This document shows, piece after piece, positions 35,290 through 44,328 of a stretch of 60,933 nt of DNA (positions are counted from its first letter, which is position 1; every line of letters starts with the position of its first letter). This DNA comes from Brachyspira innocens ATCC 29796 (lineage in GTDB: Bacteria; Spirochaetota; Brachyspiria; Brachyspirales; Brachyspiraceae): the NCBI RefSeq assembly GCF_000384655.1, contig NZ_ARQI01000113.1:1-60933 (forward strand). The letters are read 5' to 3'. The notes below the pieces were generated by a model, which was not told the origin of the DNA, did no database searches, and saw only the letters and a program-made list of their open reading frames with translations. The translations under genes were made by a program, and so were the position numbers.

Positions 35290-35360
35290 AGGCGGCGAAC
35301 GGATTTGAACCGATGATAAGAGTTTTGCAGACTCCTGCCTTACCACTTGGCGACGCCGCC
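35290..35360 (-). tRNA. tRNA-Cys (GCA)
   Basis: A 71-nt cloverleaf on the minus strand: acceptor GGCGGCG/CGCCGCC, anticodon stem GGAGT/ACTCT-type with loop CTGCAAA giving anticodon GCA (complement at 35326-35328), and T loop TTCAAAT. The discriminator base is U, as expected for tRNA-Cys. CCA is not encoded. A T-rich stretch follows directly, then the PBP start codon. Confidence 0.97.
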
Positions 35361-35639
35361 GTATTTTAGATTTATTAATAATATATCAAAACAAATAAAA
35401 AGTCAATATGTTATAAATTAAATAGAAAAAAAATATAGATTTTAATTTATTATAAAATTTCTGTGAACCTTACAAAATTATACGTTTATAAGCAGAAATC
35501 AAAATTCAAGTAAAATAAATGTAATTTTTTATAAAAACTTTACATAATTTTTTTATTAAAGTTTTATATAAAATATATTGAGATTTTTAAATTATAAATA
35601 TACAATATAGCCAAAATCAAATATATATTAGGAGTATAT

Positions 35640-36329
35640 ATGAGTATAGGCTCTAGCAGAAGCAAATTAGAAGACGGTATAAAATTCTTTAGAAATGAAA
35701 ACTATAAAGAAGCTATTGACTCATTAGAAAAAATATTTTCAGAGAAAAATGATGTAGAGTCTGGATATCATTTAGCATTAGCCTATGCCCAAATTCAGGA
35801 TTATGATAATACTCTTCAGGTATTTGATAAAATAATGAGACGTTTGGATAATCCATTAAGACTTATGCAGGCACATATTATTGTTGGATATATATACGCA
35901 GTAAAAGCGATGTACGACCTAGCAGAATTTGAACTTATGGATGCATTATCTTCTGGAGTAGAAAACACTCAGATACATGCTGCTTTAGGATATGTATACT
36001 ACAAAAAAGGAAATATTAGAAAAGCAATAGAACACTTAAAAAAGGCAGTAAATCTTGACCCTAAAAGTGCAAATGCAAGAAACTCTTTGGGTTTTATTCT
36101 AGCTGACACTGAAACTAATATTGATGAAGGAATAGAAGAAATAAAAAAAGCCGTATCAATAGATCCTAGTAATCCAGCATATTTAGATTCTTTGGGCTGG
36201 GCTTTTCTCAAAAAAAATGATTTGCTTCATGCCAAAGAATATTTAACAAAAGCATTTGAACTAGCTCCTACAAACAGAGATATAAAAGAACATTTATTAA
36301 AACTAGATCAATTATCATATAAAAAATAA
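35640..36329 (+). CDS. TPR repeat protein
   Basis: A 229-residue protein made of about six tetratricopeptide repeats, for example GIKFFRNENYKEAIDSLEKIF, HAALGYVYYKKGNIRKAIEHLKKAVNLDP and LGWAFLKKNDLLHAKEYLTKAFELAP. No signal peptide or membrane segment is seen, so it is probably cytoplasmic and acts as a scaffold. GGAG precedes the ATG with good spacing. It is first in a plus-strand string of envelope genes; the M23 peptidase gene follows 52 nt later. Its partner is unknown. Confidence 0.85.
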   Translation: MSIGSSRSKLEDGIKFFRNENYKEAIDSLEKIFSEKNDVESGYHLALAYAQIQDYDNTLQVFDKIMRRLDNPLRLMQAHIIVGYIYAVKAMYDLAEFELMDALSSGVENTQIHAALGYVYYKKGNIRKAIEHLKKAVNLDPKSANARNSLGFILADTETNIDEGIEEIKKAVSIDPSNPAYLDSLGWAFLKKNDLLHAKEYLTKAFELAPTNRDIKEHLLKLDQLSYKK

Positions 36330-36381
36330 TAATCAAAATAAATATATTATAAAATTATAAAAAATATTATTAGGGGGAGTT

Positions 36382-37569
36382 ATGAAGTATATAATAACAA
36401 TCATATTATCATTTTATATTTTTTCTTTTAGCTTATATTCGCAGTATAAGGCCGAATATTTGGGAAATAATATATCGATAGTAAGAGACGGACAAACTAT
36501 AAATAAAATGCCGGAACTTAAAGATAATGATATATTAGAGACTAAAAAAGACTCTTTTGCTCAAATAAATATAAATAATAAATATTATTATATAGCTCCA
36601 AACAGTAAAGTAAAAATAACTTCTTCTAATGCAAATCTTATTAATGGTGCTTTATATACAAGAAATAAAAACTTTGATTCTTTAGATGATTTTAAAGATT
36701 ATGATAAAGACATAAAAATATACGCAGACCCTTTTCCTTTTTATGCAGGCAAAGTATCAACTATATTTATAACCTCTAAAGATGAAATAAAAATAGAAAA
36801 CTCAAAACTTCTTGGAAGTGCAAGACCTATAGTTAAATTTTTTGAAGTTAAAGATGCTGATAGAAACTTAAAAGTATATAAAAGCATATTTGGAATATAT
36901 GTTGGTGCCCAAGATGAAAAGTATCAGTTTGTATCAAATATAGAATTAAAAGATAAAACTACTCTTAATGTAGCTATAGATATAAAACTTGATTTTACTC
37001 CTCCCCCGCCAAAACCAAAACAAATACCGGGCGTTACTTCTACTATGAAAAATATTATAAGTAATCCTCAAAAATCAAGAGAAGAAAAAGAACTTTTAAA
37101 TGGCAATGTTTATATAAGTTACACCCCTACTAATTATGCTGACAAAGTGTATATAATGCCATCTCAGGGAAGATACTCTTCAGGTTTCGGAGCTTTCAGG
37201 GGATACACAAAAGACTATGCAAGATATCATCAGGGTTTTGATATAGCAAATACAAATGGTACTCCTATAATAGCAGCTAATAACGGTGTTGTAAGAGTAT
37301 CAAGAGAATTATTTGTACGCGGCAACTGCGTTGTTATAGATCATGGTGAAGGTGTATATAGCTCGTACTTTCATATGTCTAAATTAATAGCAAAAGAAGG
37401 ACAGTATGTAAAAAAAGGTGAAGTTATAGGTTTAATAGGTTCTACTGGAATGTCAACTGGTCCTCACTGCCATTGGGAAATGAGAGCTGGAAATATGACT
37501 TTTGATCCTTTAAGCATATTAGAAAAACCTGTTTCTTTCAATACTAAAGTATTAACGCAGATAAAGTAA
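36382..37569 (+). CDS. Exported M23 metallopeptidase with FecR-like N-terminal region
   Basis: A 395-residue exported protein (signal peptide about 1-20). Residues about 28-95 look like a FecR-type domain (ISIVRDGQTI, LKDNDILETKKDSFAQININNKYYYIAPNSKVKI). The C-terminal M23/LytM peptidase has complete zinc motifs: H283-x3-D287 in YHQGFDIAN and H362-x-H364 in GPHCHWEM, plus the active YFHMS histidine. It should cut cross-links in peptidoglycan in the periplasm. A strong GGGGGAG site lies before the ATG. It belongs to a plus-strand cluster with the propeller gene (47 nt downstream) and a second M23 gene. Confidence 0.92.
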   Translation: MKYIITIILSFYIFSFSLYSQYKAEYLGNNISIVRDGQTINKMPELKDNDILETKKDSFAQININNKYYYIAPNSKVKITSSNANLINGALYTRNKNFDSLDDFKDYDKDIKIYADPFPFYAGKVSTIFITSKDEIKIENSKLLGSARPIVKFFEVKDADRNLKVYKSIFGIYVGAQDEKYQFVSNIELKDKTTLNVAIDIKLDFTPPPPKPKQIPGVTSTMKNIISNPQKSREEKELLNGNVYISYTPTNYADKVYIMPSQGRYSSGFGAFRGYTKDYARYHQGFDIANTNGTPIIAANNGVVRVSRELFVRGNCVVIDHGEGVYSSYFHMSKLIAKEGQYVKKGEVIGLIGSTGMSTGPHCHWEMRAGNMTFDPLSILEKPVSFNTKVLTQIK

Positions 37570-37616
37570 ATTAAGATAAAAAATAATAATAACTTTTAAG
37601 AGAGACATTATAAGTA

Positions 37617-38792
37617 ATGCAGATTAAAGAAAAATCAATAATAGAATTAGAAAATATACACAAAATAGAGCCTTTCTTTATTAGGTATTTAACTATAATA
37701 AGTTCTGTTGTTTTAATTATCTCATTTATATTTTTCTTTGGAACTAACAGACTTAATGAAGAATATAATACAGTAAATGTTTGGAATAAAGAAACTCAGT
37801 CTATAGAACCTCCTTCACATGATGATAATTTCAATATTGATGGCATATTCAAGCAAAATTTTTTCACAAAACCAGAAGGCATAGTACATTATTTTGATTT
37901 TAACGGAGACACAATATATTCTACAAATTTAGCAAGAGGAGAATTGGCTACTGCCAATAATCAGAACTTTGTAATATATAAAAGATACGGAAATTATATA
38001 GATGCCTACAATAATATGGGTATTATCATATGGCGTACAAATACATCTATCTATCCAGAAATAGCACCTTATGCTGAGAGAATAATATATCATTCAAGCG
38101 ATAATTCAAAGATACAGATGTTTGATTTTAATAACAACCCTTTAAGCAAACATGTACAATACGGAGAAATTATTACTGACGGAGCTTTTGCTATTAATAC
38201 TGGAGATTATATAGCAGGTTTTTCAAGCGGAGATATAGCATATATTAATAGAAACGGAAATCTATCATTTGCTATATCTACAATATTAAGCGAGATAAAT
38301 ATAGTTAAATCGGTTGCTATAAGTGAATACGGAAGTTTTGCTATGTCAGTAAGCGGTATAAGACCAGAATATATAACACTTTATAACGCCAGTGGAAGTA
38401 CTATGTGGTATTTAGAAACAGGTTTAAACAGAAGACGCCATGTATCAAGTTATGTAAGCGAAAAATCAATGACTGCTTTTATGCTCGCTGACAGAGATAT
38501 TATACTATACACTTTAAACAAAGGAAAAGAAATTGACAGAATCAATTTAGAAAAGTATAATATGATGAATGCCGTTAATATGAAACTTAACAGCGAAACT
38601 AATTCTACAATTATGAGCGTATCCAAAGATGCTAAAAGTGTAGTTTTAATATATGATAATAATGCCAAAGAAATAGTTTTTGAAAAATATTTAGACGGCT
38701 GGGTATATAATCTTGATATATCCAGTTTAGAAAATGAATATATGATAGTAAGCGACAAAATGATTTATACATATAAGAGAGTTAAACTATGA
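37617..38792 (+). CDS. Membrane-anchored beta-propeller protein of unknown function
   Basis: A 391-residue protein with one N-terminal transmembrane helix at about 27-45 (LTIISSVVLIISFIFFF); the rest should lie in the periplasm. It shows regular propeller-like blades with YFDFNGDTIYSTNLA, YIDAYNNMGIIIWRT, IAYINRNGNLSFAIS and LYNASGSTMWYLETG, comparable to PQQ/WD40-like repeats. No catalytic residues were recognised. Its stop codon overlaps the start of the second M23 gene (ATGA at 38789), so the two are translationally coupled. A role in organising cell-wall enzymes is plausible from this context only. Confidence 0.75.
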   Translation: MQIKEKSIIELENIHKIEPFFIRYLTIISSVVLIISFIFFFGTNRLNEEYNTVNVWNKETQSIEPPSHDDNFNIDGIFKQNFFTKPEGIVHYFDFNGDTIYSTNLARGELATANNQNFVIYKRYGNYIDAYNNMGIIIWRTNTSIYPEIAPYAERIIYHSSDNSKIQMFDFNNNPLSKHVQYGEIITDGAFAINTGDYIAGFSSGDIAYINRNGNLSFAISTILSEINIVKSVAISEYGSFAMSVSGIRPEYITLYNASGSTMWYLETGLNRRRHVSSYVSEKSMTAFMLADRDIILYTLNKGKEIDRINLEKYNMMNAVNMKLNSETNSTIMSVSKDAKSVVLIYDNNAKEIVFEKYLDGWVYNLDISSLENEYMIVSDKMIYTYKRVKL

Positions 38793-39643
38793 AAAAATAT
38801 ATATTAATATTATTTATAATATCATCTTTACTATTTGCAAGAGTGCCTATTGATGACAACAGAATAAGAATAACAAGTACATTCGGAGAGTTTAGAACAG
38901 ACCATTTTCATAATGGAGTAGATTTCGGCGGAAACAGAATGGAAATATATCCAGTTAAAGATGGAGAGATAGTTTATTATCTTGATGAAGATGAAGACCC
39001 TACAAGACCGCTTTACGGAGTTGGAAATGTAGTTATGATAGAACACCCTGATAATTTAAGAAGTTATTACTATCATATAGAACCTGGTACTATAGAAAAA
39101 TCTTATGCCAAAGTTACAGAAAAAGATGTTATAGCTCTTACTGGTAACAGCGGAAGATCTGGAGGAGCACATTTGCATCTTACTATAGAAAATATGAAAG
39201 AAGGTTTGGTTGTAGACCCTTTAGAATATCTTAATATAGATAAAGGTTCCTCTCAGCCGCCATTAATTCATAGTATTTATTTAAGAACTGAAAACAGACT
39301 TATACAAATAAAAGATAAAATGCCTATGAGCTATAAAGGAGAAATCAAACTATTTGTTAAGGCTTATGATTTGCTTGGAAGTATTCCTATGGGGCTTAAA
39401 AGAGTAAAAATATATATGAATGATGAACTTGTAAGAGATTATGACTTCACATATTTTATAAAAAGAGACAATGTATATTATATAGCTCCGAATTATACAT
39501 TTGAAGAAGTATACGGAGTAGACTCTCATTTTTACAGGGGCGGTGTATTTACTCCGAAAAGAGGAAAATATACTTTCAAAGCTGAAGTTACCGATTTTGA
39601 CAATAAAACAGTTGTTTTAACTAGAACTGTTAATTTTTATTAA
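38789..39643 (+). CDS. Exported M23 metallopeptidase
   Basis: A 284-residue protein with a signal peptide (about 1-17) and a peptidase domain close to it: H41-x3-D45 in DHFHNGVDFGG and H128-x-H130 in GGAHLHLTIEN, with YYYHIEPG in between, so all zinc and catalytic residues of M23/LytM are present. The last 130 residues form a beta-rich domain (LIHSIYLRTENRLIQI, RGGVFTPKRGKYTFKAEVTDFDNKTV). It should hydrolyse peptidoglycan cross-bridges. It starts in the ATGA overlap with the propeller gene, and the glycosyltransferase gene begins 24 nt after it. Confidence 0.92.
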   Translation: MKKYILILFIISSLLFARVPIDDNRIRITSTFGEFRTDHFHNGVDFGGNRMEIYPVKDGEIVYYLDEDEDPTRPLYGVGNVVMIEHPDNLRSYYYHIEPGTIEKSYAKVTEKDVIALTGNSGRSGGAHLHLTIENMKEGLVVDPLEYLNIDKGSSQPPLIHSIYLRTENRLIQIKDKMPMSYKGEIKLFVKAYDLLGSIPMGLKRVKIYMNDELVRDYDFTYFIKRDNVYYIAPNYTFEEVYGVDSHFYRGGVFTPKRGKYTFKAEVTDFDNKTVVLTRTVNFY

Positions 39644-39654
39644 AATTTTATTAG

Positions 39655-39660
39655 TATAAT
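39655..39660 (+). promoter_or_regulatory. Candidate -10 box just before the glycosyltransferase ATG
   Basis: TAGTATAAT ends 7 nt before the ATG at 39668, the distance expected if transcription began at the start codon. The -35 region is weak, so this rests on the -10 alone and on similarity to the arrangement before uvrB. Confidence 0.4.
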
Positions 39661-39667
39661 TTTTATT

Positions 39668-40573
39668 ATGAATATAGTTATAATACATACTGGATTTGCT
39701 AAATATTTAGTTTATGCATTAAGAAAAATAAAAGAAACAAATAAAAACTCTAATGTATTTTTAATATCTGACAGAAAATATAAAGAATATTCTAAATACT
39801 CTGAATTTGTAGATATAAATAAAGTTACTAAAGATGAAGCAATACTTTTTAAAAATAAATATATACATCTTGGAAAAAGCAATCCTAATTATGAAATGTT
39901 TTGTATGCAAAGATGGATCATATTAAAAGATTTTATGAAAGAATATAATATTAGCGAATGTTTTCACATAGACAGTGATATATTAGTGTTCTCTGATTTA
40001 GACGAAGTATTAAAGCCATTTTCTAAATATTCTATATCTTTAGCAGCTAAGTTGGCTCTTACTATGTATATAAAAGATGTTAATGTACTTGAAGAGTTTT
40101 CAAAATATTTAATATTTAAATACACTGATGAAAAAGAAATAAATAAATTAAAAGATATGTATTATAATACCGACCGAGTAAATGATGGTGTTGCTGGAAG
40201 TATATCGGATATGGATATTTCAAGGGAATTTTTTTCTAATTATAATTTACCCACTGGAGAATTATCAAAAATAGAAAATAATTCTATATTTGATTCGGCT
40301 ATTGTCTATGGAGGCCCTAATTTTGAAATGCTTAAAAAAGATAAATATGAAATTAAAAAAATATTTTTTGAAAATAACATACCTTTCTGCAATTATAATG
40401 ATGGTACACTAAATACTAAAATAAGGTTTCACACACTGCATTTTATAGTTTGGTCTAAATTATATATGAAAAAACTATATCAAAATAAAGATTTAAACTT
40501 TAATCCATATTGCATAAACATATACAGAGAATTTAACGTTTTCAAAAATAAAATCAAAAAAATATTGAAGTAA
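39668..40573 (+). CDS. Putative GT-A type glycosyltransferase
   Basis: A 301-residue soluble protein with a DxD-type metal and sugar-nucleotide motif: FHIDSDILVFSDLDEVL (D102 and D104). The N-terminus MNIVIIHTGFAKYLVYALRKIK and the context are those of glycosyltransferases that act on surface polysaccharide or lipo-oligosaccharide. The late segment RFHTLHFIVW may give further ligands. No transmembrane helix. The family number and sugars are undecided. A TATAAT box ends 7 nt before the ATG and no ribosome-binding site is seen, suggesting an extra promoter and a leaderless transcript. uvrB follows. Confidence 0.7.
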   Translation: MNIVIIHTGFAKYLVYALRKIKETNKNSNVFLISDRKYKEYSKYSEFVDINKVTKDEAILFKNKYIHLGKSNPNYEMFCMQRWIILKDFMKEYNISECFHIDSDILVFSDLDEVLKPFSKYSISLAAKLALTMYIKDVNVLEEFSKYLIFKYTDEKEINKLKDMYYNTDRVNDGVAGSISDMDISREFFSNYNLPTGELSKIENNSIFDSAIVYGGPNFEMLKKDKYEIKKIFFENNIPFCNYNDGTLNTKIRFHTLHFIVWSKLYMKKLYQNKDLNFNPYCINIYREFNVFKNKIKKILK

Positions 40574-40602
40574 TTTACTAATTATTAAAAATATAGTATA
40601 AT
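40574..40602 (+). promoter_or_regulatory. uvrB: Candidate uvrB promoter predicting a leaderless mRNA
   Basis: TTTACT (40574-40579), a 17-nt spacer and a perfect TATAAT (40597-40602) lie directly before uvrB. The ATG is 8 nt downstream of the -10 box, at the expected transcription start, and there is no ribosome-binding site. Confidence 0.55.
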
Positions 40603-40609
40603 AGTATTC

Positions 40610-42658
40610 ATGAATTTTAAATTAGAATCCAAATTCAAACCCTCTGGAGACCAAGTAACAGCAATAGAATCTCTGGTAAAAGGACTTGAAAATAAAAATA
40701 AATATCAAACTCTTTTGGGAGTTACAGCAAGCGGGAAAACTTTTACTATAGCCAATGTTATAGAAAAAGCTAATAGACCAACTCTTGTAATGTCGCATAA
40801 CAAAACTCTTGCAGCTCAGCTTTATAGAGAACTTAAAGATTTTTTTCCGAATAATGCTGTAGAATACTTTGTTTCATATTATGACTACTATCAGCCTGAA
40901 GCATATGTACCAGCTAAAGATTTATACATTGACAAAGACGCTTCTGTTAATGATGAAATTGACAGATTAAGACTTAAAGCAACAACTTCGCTCCTTGAAA
41001 GACGAGATGTTATAATAGTGGCTTCTGTTTCTTGTATATACGGCTTGGGATCACCTGAAGATTACAGAAAACTCTATATTTCAATAGAAAAAGACGGTGA
41101 ATATGATAGAGATGAAATTATTAAAAAATTAGTTTCTATTCAGTATGAGCGTGTTAAAGATGTACTTGAACGTGCGAGATTTAAGGTTATAGGCGATACA
41201 CTAGAAATAATGAGTGCTTATTCTGATGAGGTTATAAGAATAGAGTTTTTTGGAGATACTGTTGAAAAAATAGTAAAAATTAATCCCGTAACAAGACAAA
41301 AAATAGCAGAACAAGAGAGAGTTGTAATATATCCAGCTAAACACTTTGTCACTGGAAGCGATAAACTAGCTGCTGGTATAAAATTAATAGAAGAGGAACT
41401 TGAAGAGCAGTATAATAAATTCAAATCCGAAGGAAAATTAGTAGAAGCAGAACGCATATATGGAAGAACTAAATATGACTTGGAAATGCTTAGAGAGGTT
41501 GGATACTGTGCAGGAATAGAAAATTATTCACGCCCATTATCTGGACGTAAAGAAGGAGACAGACCTGCTTGTTTAATAGACTATTTTCCAAAAGATTTTT
41601 TAACTATTATAGATGAGTCGCATGTAAGTGTGCCTCAGATTAGAGGTATGTTTTTTGGAGACAGAAGCAGAAAAGAGACTCTAGTAAAGTACGGTTTCAG
41701 ACTTCCTTCAGCACTTGATAACAGACCTTTATTTTTTGAAGAATTTGAAAAACTTACTAATGATACCATATACATAAGTGCAACACCTGCCGAATATGAA
41801 CTTAAAAAAAGCAGTCAGGTTGTAGAGCAGATAATTAGACCTACTGGACTTCTTGACCCTATTATAGAAGTATATCCTATTGATGGACAAATTGACAGAA
41901 TACTTGAAGAAATAAAGAAAACCATATCAAATAATGAAAGAATATTTATAACAACTCTTACAAAAAAAATGGCTGAAGACCTCACAAAATATTTAAATGA
42001 AAACGGGGTTAGAACACGTTATCTGCATTCGGATATTCAAACAGTTGAACGAGTAGAGATAATAAGAGATTTAAGACTTGGAGCCTTTGATGTACTTGTA
42101 GGTATAAACCTTTTAAGGGAGGGGCTTGATGTACCAGAAGTATCTTTAATATTAATACTTGATGCTGACAAAACAGGCTTTTTAAGAAATACCACTACTC
42201 TCATACAGACTATAGGACGTGCTGCTAGAAATGCTAACGGCAGAGTTATAATGTTTGCAGACAGTATAAGCGATGCTATGAAAGTAGCAATTGATGAAAC
42301 AGAAAGAAGAAGAAAAATACAGATGGAGTATAATAAAGAGCATAATATTACTCCTAAAACTATTATCAAAAAAATACAGGATATAATAGAAAGAGAAGAA
42401 AAAGTCGAAACTTCTTATGAGCTTCATTTTGATTTCAGACGCTTTAATGAAAGAGTAAAAATCGATCCTAAACAGCAAAGTGATGACTACATAAAAGAAT
42501 TAGAAAAAGAAATGAAAAGAGCTTCAGACAGTTTAGAGTTTGAAAAAGCTATTGAGATAAGAGAAAAAATTAATCAGCTTAAACAATTAAAGCCAGCTAA
42601 AAAAACAGTACATAAAAATGTAACTTCAAAAAACCCTAATGGAAAAACTAAAAGATAA
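40610..42658 (+). CDS. uvrB: UvrABC excision repair helicase subunit UvrB
   Basis: UvrB verifies DNA damage delivered by UvrA and recruits UvrC. The 682-residue protein has Walker A GVTASGKT (37-44), the beta-hairpin segment YYDYYQPEAYVP that inserts between strands, the TIDESHVSVPQ motif II region, the late helicase motifs (LREGLDVPEVSLILILDADK, QTIGRAARN) and a C-terminal UVR motif (ELEKEMKRASDSLEFEKAIEIREKINQL). It has a basic C-terminal tail. It lies 36 nt after the glycosyltransferase gene but probably uses its own promoter. A long repeat-rich gap follows. Confidence 0.98.
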   Translation: MNFKLESKFKPSGDQVTAIESLVKGLENKNKYQTLLGVTASGKTFTIANVIEKANRPTLVMSHNKTLAAQLYRELKDFFPNNAVEYFVSYYDYYQPEAYVPAKDLYIDKDASVNDEIDRLRLKATTSLLERRDVIIVASVSCIYGLGSPEDYRKLYISIEKDGEYDRDEIIKKLVSIQYERVKDVLERARFKVIGDTLEIMSAYSDEVIRIEFFGDTVEKIVKINPVTRQKIAEQERVVIYPAKHFVTGSDKLAAGIKLIEEELEEQYNKFKSEGKLVEAERIYGRTKYDLEMLREVGYCAGIENYSRPLSGRKEGDRPACLIDYFPKDFLTIIDESHVSVPQIRGMFFGDRSRKETLVKYGFRLPSALDNRPLFFEEFEKLTNDTIYISATPAEYELKKSSQVVEQIIRPTGLLDPIIEVYPIDGQIDRILEEIKKTISNNERIFITTLTKKMAEDLTKYLNENGVRTRYLHSDIQTVERVEIIRDLRLGAFDVLVGINLLREGLDVPEVSLILILDADKTGFLRNTTTLIQTIGRAARNANGRVIMFADSISDAMKVAIDETERRRKIQMEYNKEHNITPKTIIKKIQDIIEREEKVETSYELHFDFRRFNERVKIDPKQQSDDYIKELEKEMKRASDSLEFEKAIEIREKINQLKQLKPAKKTVHKNVTSKNPNGKTKR

Positions 42659-43156
42659 TTGTATATACTGGAACGATTTCATTTTGTCAACTAATGTACA
42701 TTATATAGAATTATCAACTTTTTTGCCGCACAAAAAAGTTGCAAAAAACGCAATTACTAGAACTTTATATTTTAAATATATGTATTAAATGTATGACAAT
42801 ACCTGAAATTTAGGCTACACCTAAAGGTGGACTTCGTCAAATGCAGTCTTTTTGGTTCTTTGTGCCAACAAAAGAACTGGGGGGGTTACGTAGTACGCAG
42901 AGCGGTGGGCAAAGCCCCATAAACATAAAAATTTAAAAAATTTATTTTTTGACAAACTGTAATAGTTTAAGTATATACTAAAAATTTTTAAGTTTGCCAA
43001 TTTTTTTATTAAACTTTTGGCGAAGCCCGACGCAAACCATACTTAACAGTACTTCCTTCGGTAACAAAAGGAGTTAGTGTGTTACGTACAAAGCCATGAA
43101 AAATATTTTAAATTTAAAAAAATAACTTTAAAAAATTATAGTTGTTTAGATATAAA
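42659..43156. repeat. Repeat-rich convergent gap with element copy D
   Basis: About 500 bases between uvrB and the dehydrogenase gene. A perfect 10-bp hairpin CAACTTTTTT/AAAAAAGTTG lies at 42715-42741. The GC-rich core of the dispersed element is at about 42841-42921 (starting ATGCAGTCTTTTTGG, ending GTGGGCAAAGCCCC) and aligns with the ends of the cores of copies A and B, with an inner GTTCTTT/AAAGAAC hairpin. Then come TTTTTGACAAACTG with TATATACTAAAAATTTT (as in copy A) and a second GC-rich patch at 43018-43098. No terminal inverted repeats and no credible gene. Confidence 0.7.
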
Positions 43157-44197
43157 TTAATCATATTCTACAGCTATTTTCATGCAGTTATCTTTTTTGC
43201 TTTCAAATATATCATATCCTTTTAAAATATCATCTAATTTTATTCTATGAGTTATAAGAAAATCGGTATTTATTTTATCTTTAGATATAAGTTTTAATAT
43301 TTCATCACTATGAATGGCATCAACTCCTCCAGTTTTAAATATTAAATTTTTTCCATACATTATATTAAGAGGAAGAATCTGAGGCTTTTCATACATAGCA
43401 ACTAAAGCAACTGCTGAATTAGGCCTTGCTATTTTCCAAGCTAATTCAAATGTATTGTTTCCTCCAGCAGCCTCTATAACATTATCAGCAAGTCTGCCAT
43501 TATTTATATCCTTTATAAACTCTTCAATATTTTTTATTTTGTTTGGATTTATAAAAAAGTCTGCTAATCCTTTTTCTTTTGCGATATTTAATCTATTTTC
43601 ATCTATGTCTATTGCTATTATATTTTTTGCTCCAAATATTCTGGCACATATCATAGAACAAAGCCCAACAGGTCCAGCCCCTATAACAGCCGCAGTATCA
43701 TTATTTTTTACTTCTGAAAGCTCTGACCCAAAATATCCGCTTGCTAAAATATCTCCTACAAACAAAGCCCTATCATAAGTTACATTTTCTGGAAGTATAT
43801 TTAATGCAGTGTCGGCAAAAGGCACTCTCACATATTGAGCCTGACAGCCATCAATACGGCACCCTATTTCCCAGCCTCCTATTTCACAATTATTGATAAA
43901 ACCATTTTTACAGTAATAGCATTCTCCGCAAAAAGTAATGCAGTTGCATGATACTCTATCGCCTATTTTTATTTTTTTTATATCTTTACCTACTTCTATA
44001 ACCTCGCCTACAAATTCATGTCCAAGAACAATATTTTCTTTTGCTCTAGGAACAGCACCGTTAATTATATGCAAATCACTTGTACATATGCTTGATAATG
44101 TTACTTTCACCACAGCATCTTTTGAATCTAATATTTTAGGATTTTCTATTTTTTTTAAATCTATTTTTCTATTACCTAAATAAACCAAACCTTTCAT
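43157..44197 (-). CDS. Zinc-dependent alcohol dehydrogenase family protein
   Basis: A 346-residue medium-chain dehydrogenase. The catalytic zinc site is seen as ICTSDLHI (Cys38) and GHEFVGEVIEVG; the structural zinc site as CNCITFCGECYYCKNGFINNC, with the four spaced cysteines; and the NAD-binding Rossmann motif as VIGAGPVGLCSMICARIFGAKNIIAIDID. It would oxidise or reduce an alcohol, possibly a polyol or threonine-like substrate, with NAD(P). The exact substrate cannot be read. It is the last gene on this minus-strand run, separated from dnaJ by a terminator, so probably transcribed on its own. Confidence 0.9.
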   Translation of the reverse strand: MKGLVYLGNRKIDLKKIENPKILDSKDAVVKVTLSSICTSDLHIINGAVPRAKENIVLGHEFVGEVIEVGKDIKKIKIGDRVSCNCITFCGECYYCKNGFINNCEIGGWEIGCRIDGCQAQYVRVPFADTALNILPENVTYDRALFVGDILASGYFGSELSEVKNNDTAAVIGAGPVGLCSMICARIFGAKNIIAIDIDENRLNIAKEKGLADFFINPNKIKNIEEFIKDINNGRLADNVIEAAGGNNTFELAWKIARPNSAVALVAMYEKPQILPLNIMYGKNLIFKTGGVDAIHSDEILKLISKDKINTDFLITHRIKLDDILKGYDIFESKKDNCMKIAVEYD

Positions 44198-44281
44198 AAT
44201 AGTTACTTCCTATTTTTATTATTAATTATAACATAAAAATTAATATATTAAAAATATTTAATTCATAAAAAATATAAAAAT

Positions 44282-44307
44282 AAAAAAGGGACTTTTTTAA
44301 AGCCCCT
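44282..44307 (-). terminator. Rho-independent terminator of dnaJ
   Basis: On the minus strand GGGGCTTT pairs with AAAGTCCC (one G-U pair) around a short A-rich loop, and is followed by TTTTTT. It lies about 20 nt after the dnaJ stop codon. Confidence 0.85.
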
Positions 44308-44328
44308 AAATAATAATTATTATAAATT

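Noticed and set aside
42715-42741. 10-bp hairpin after uvrB as an intrinsic terminator
   Set aside because: The stem is perfect, but no T run follows it on either strand; it is kept only as part of the repeat-rich gap.
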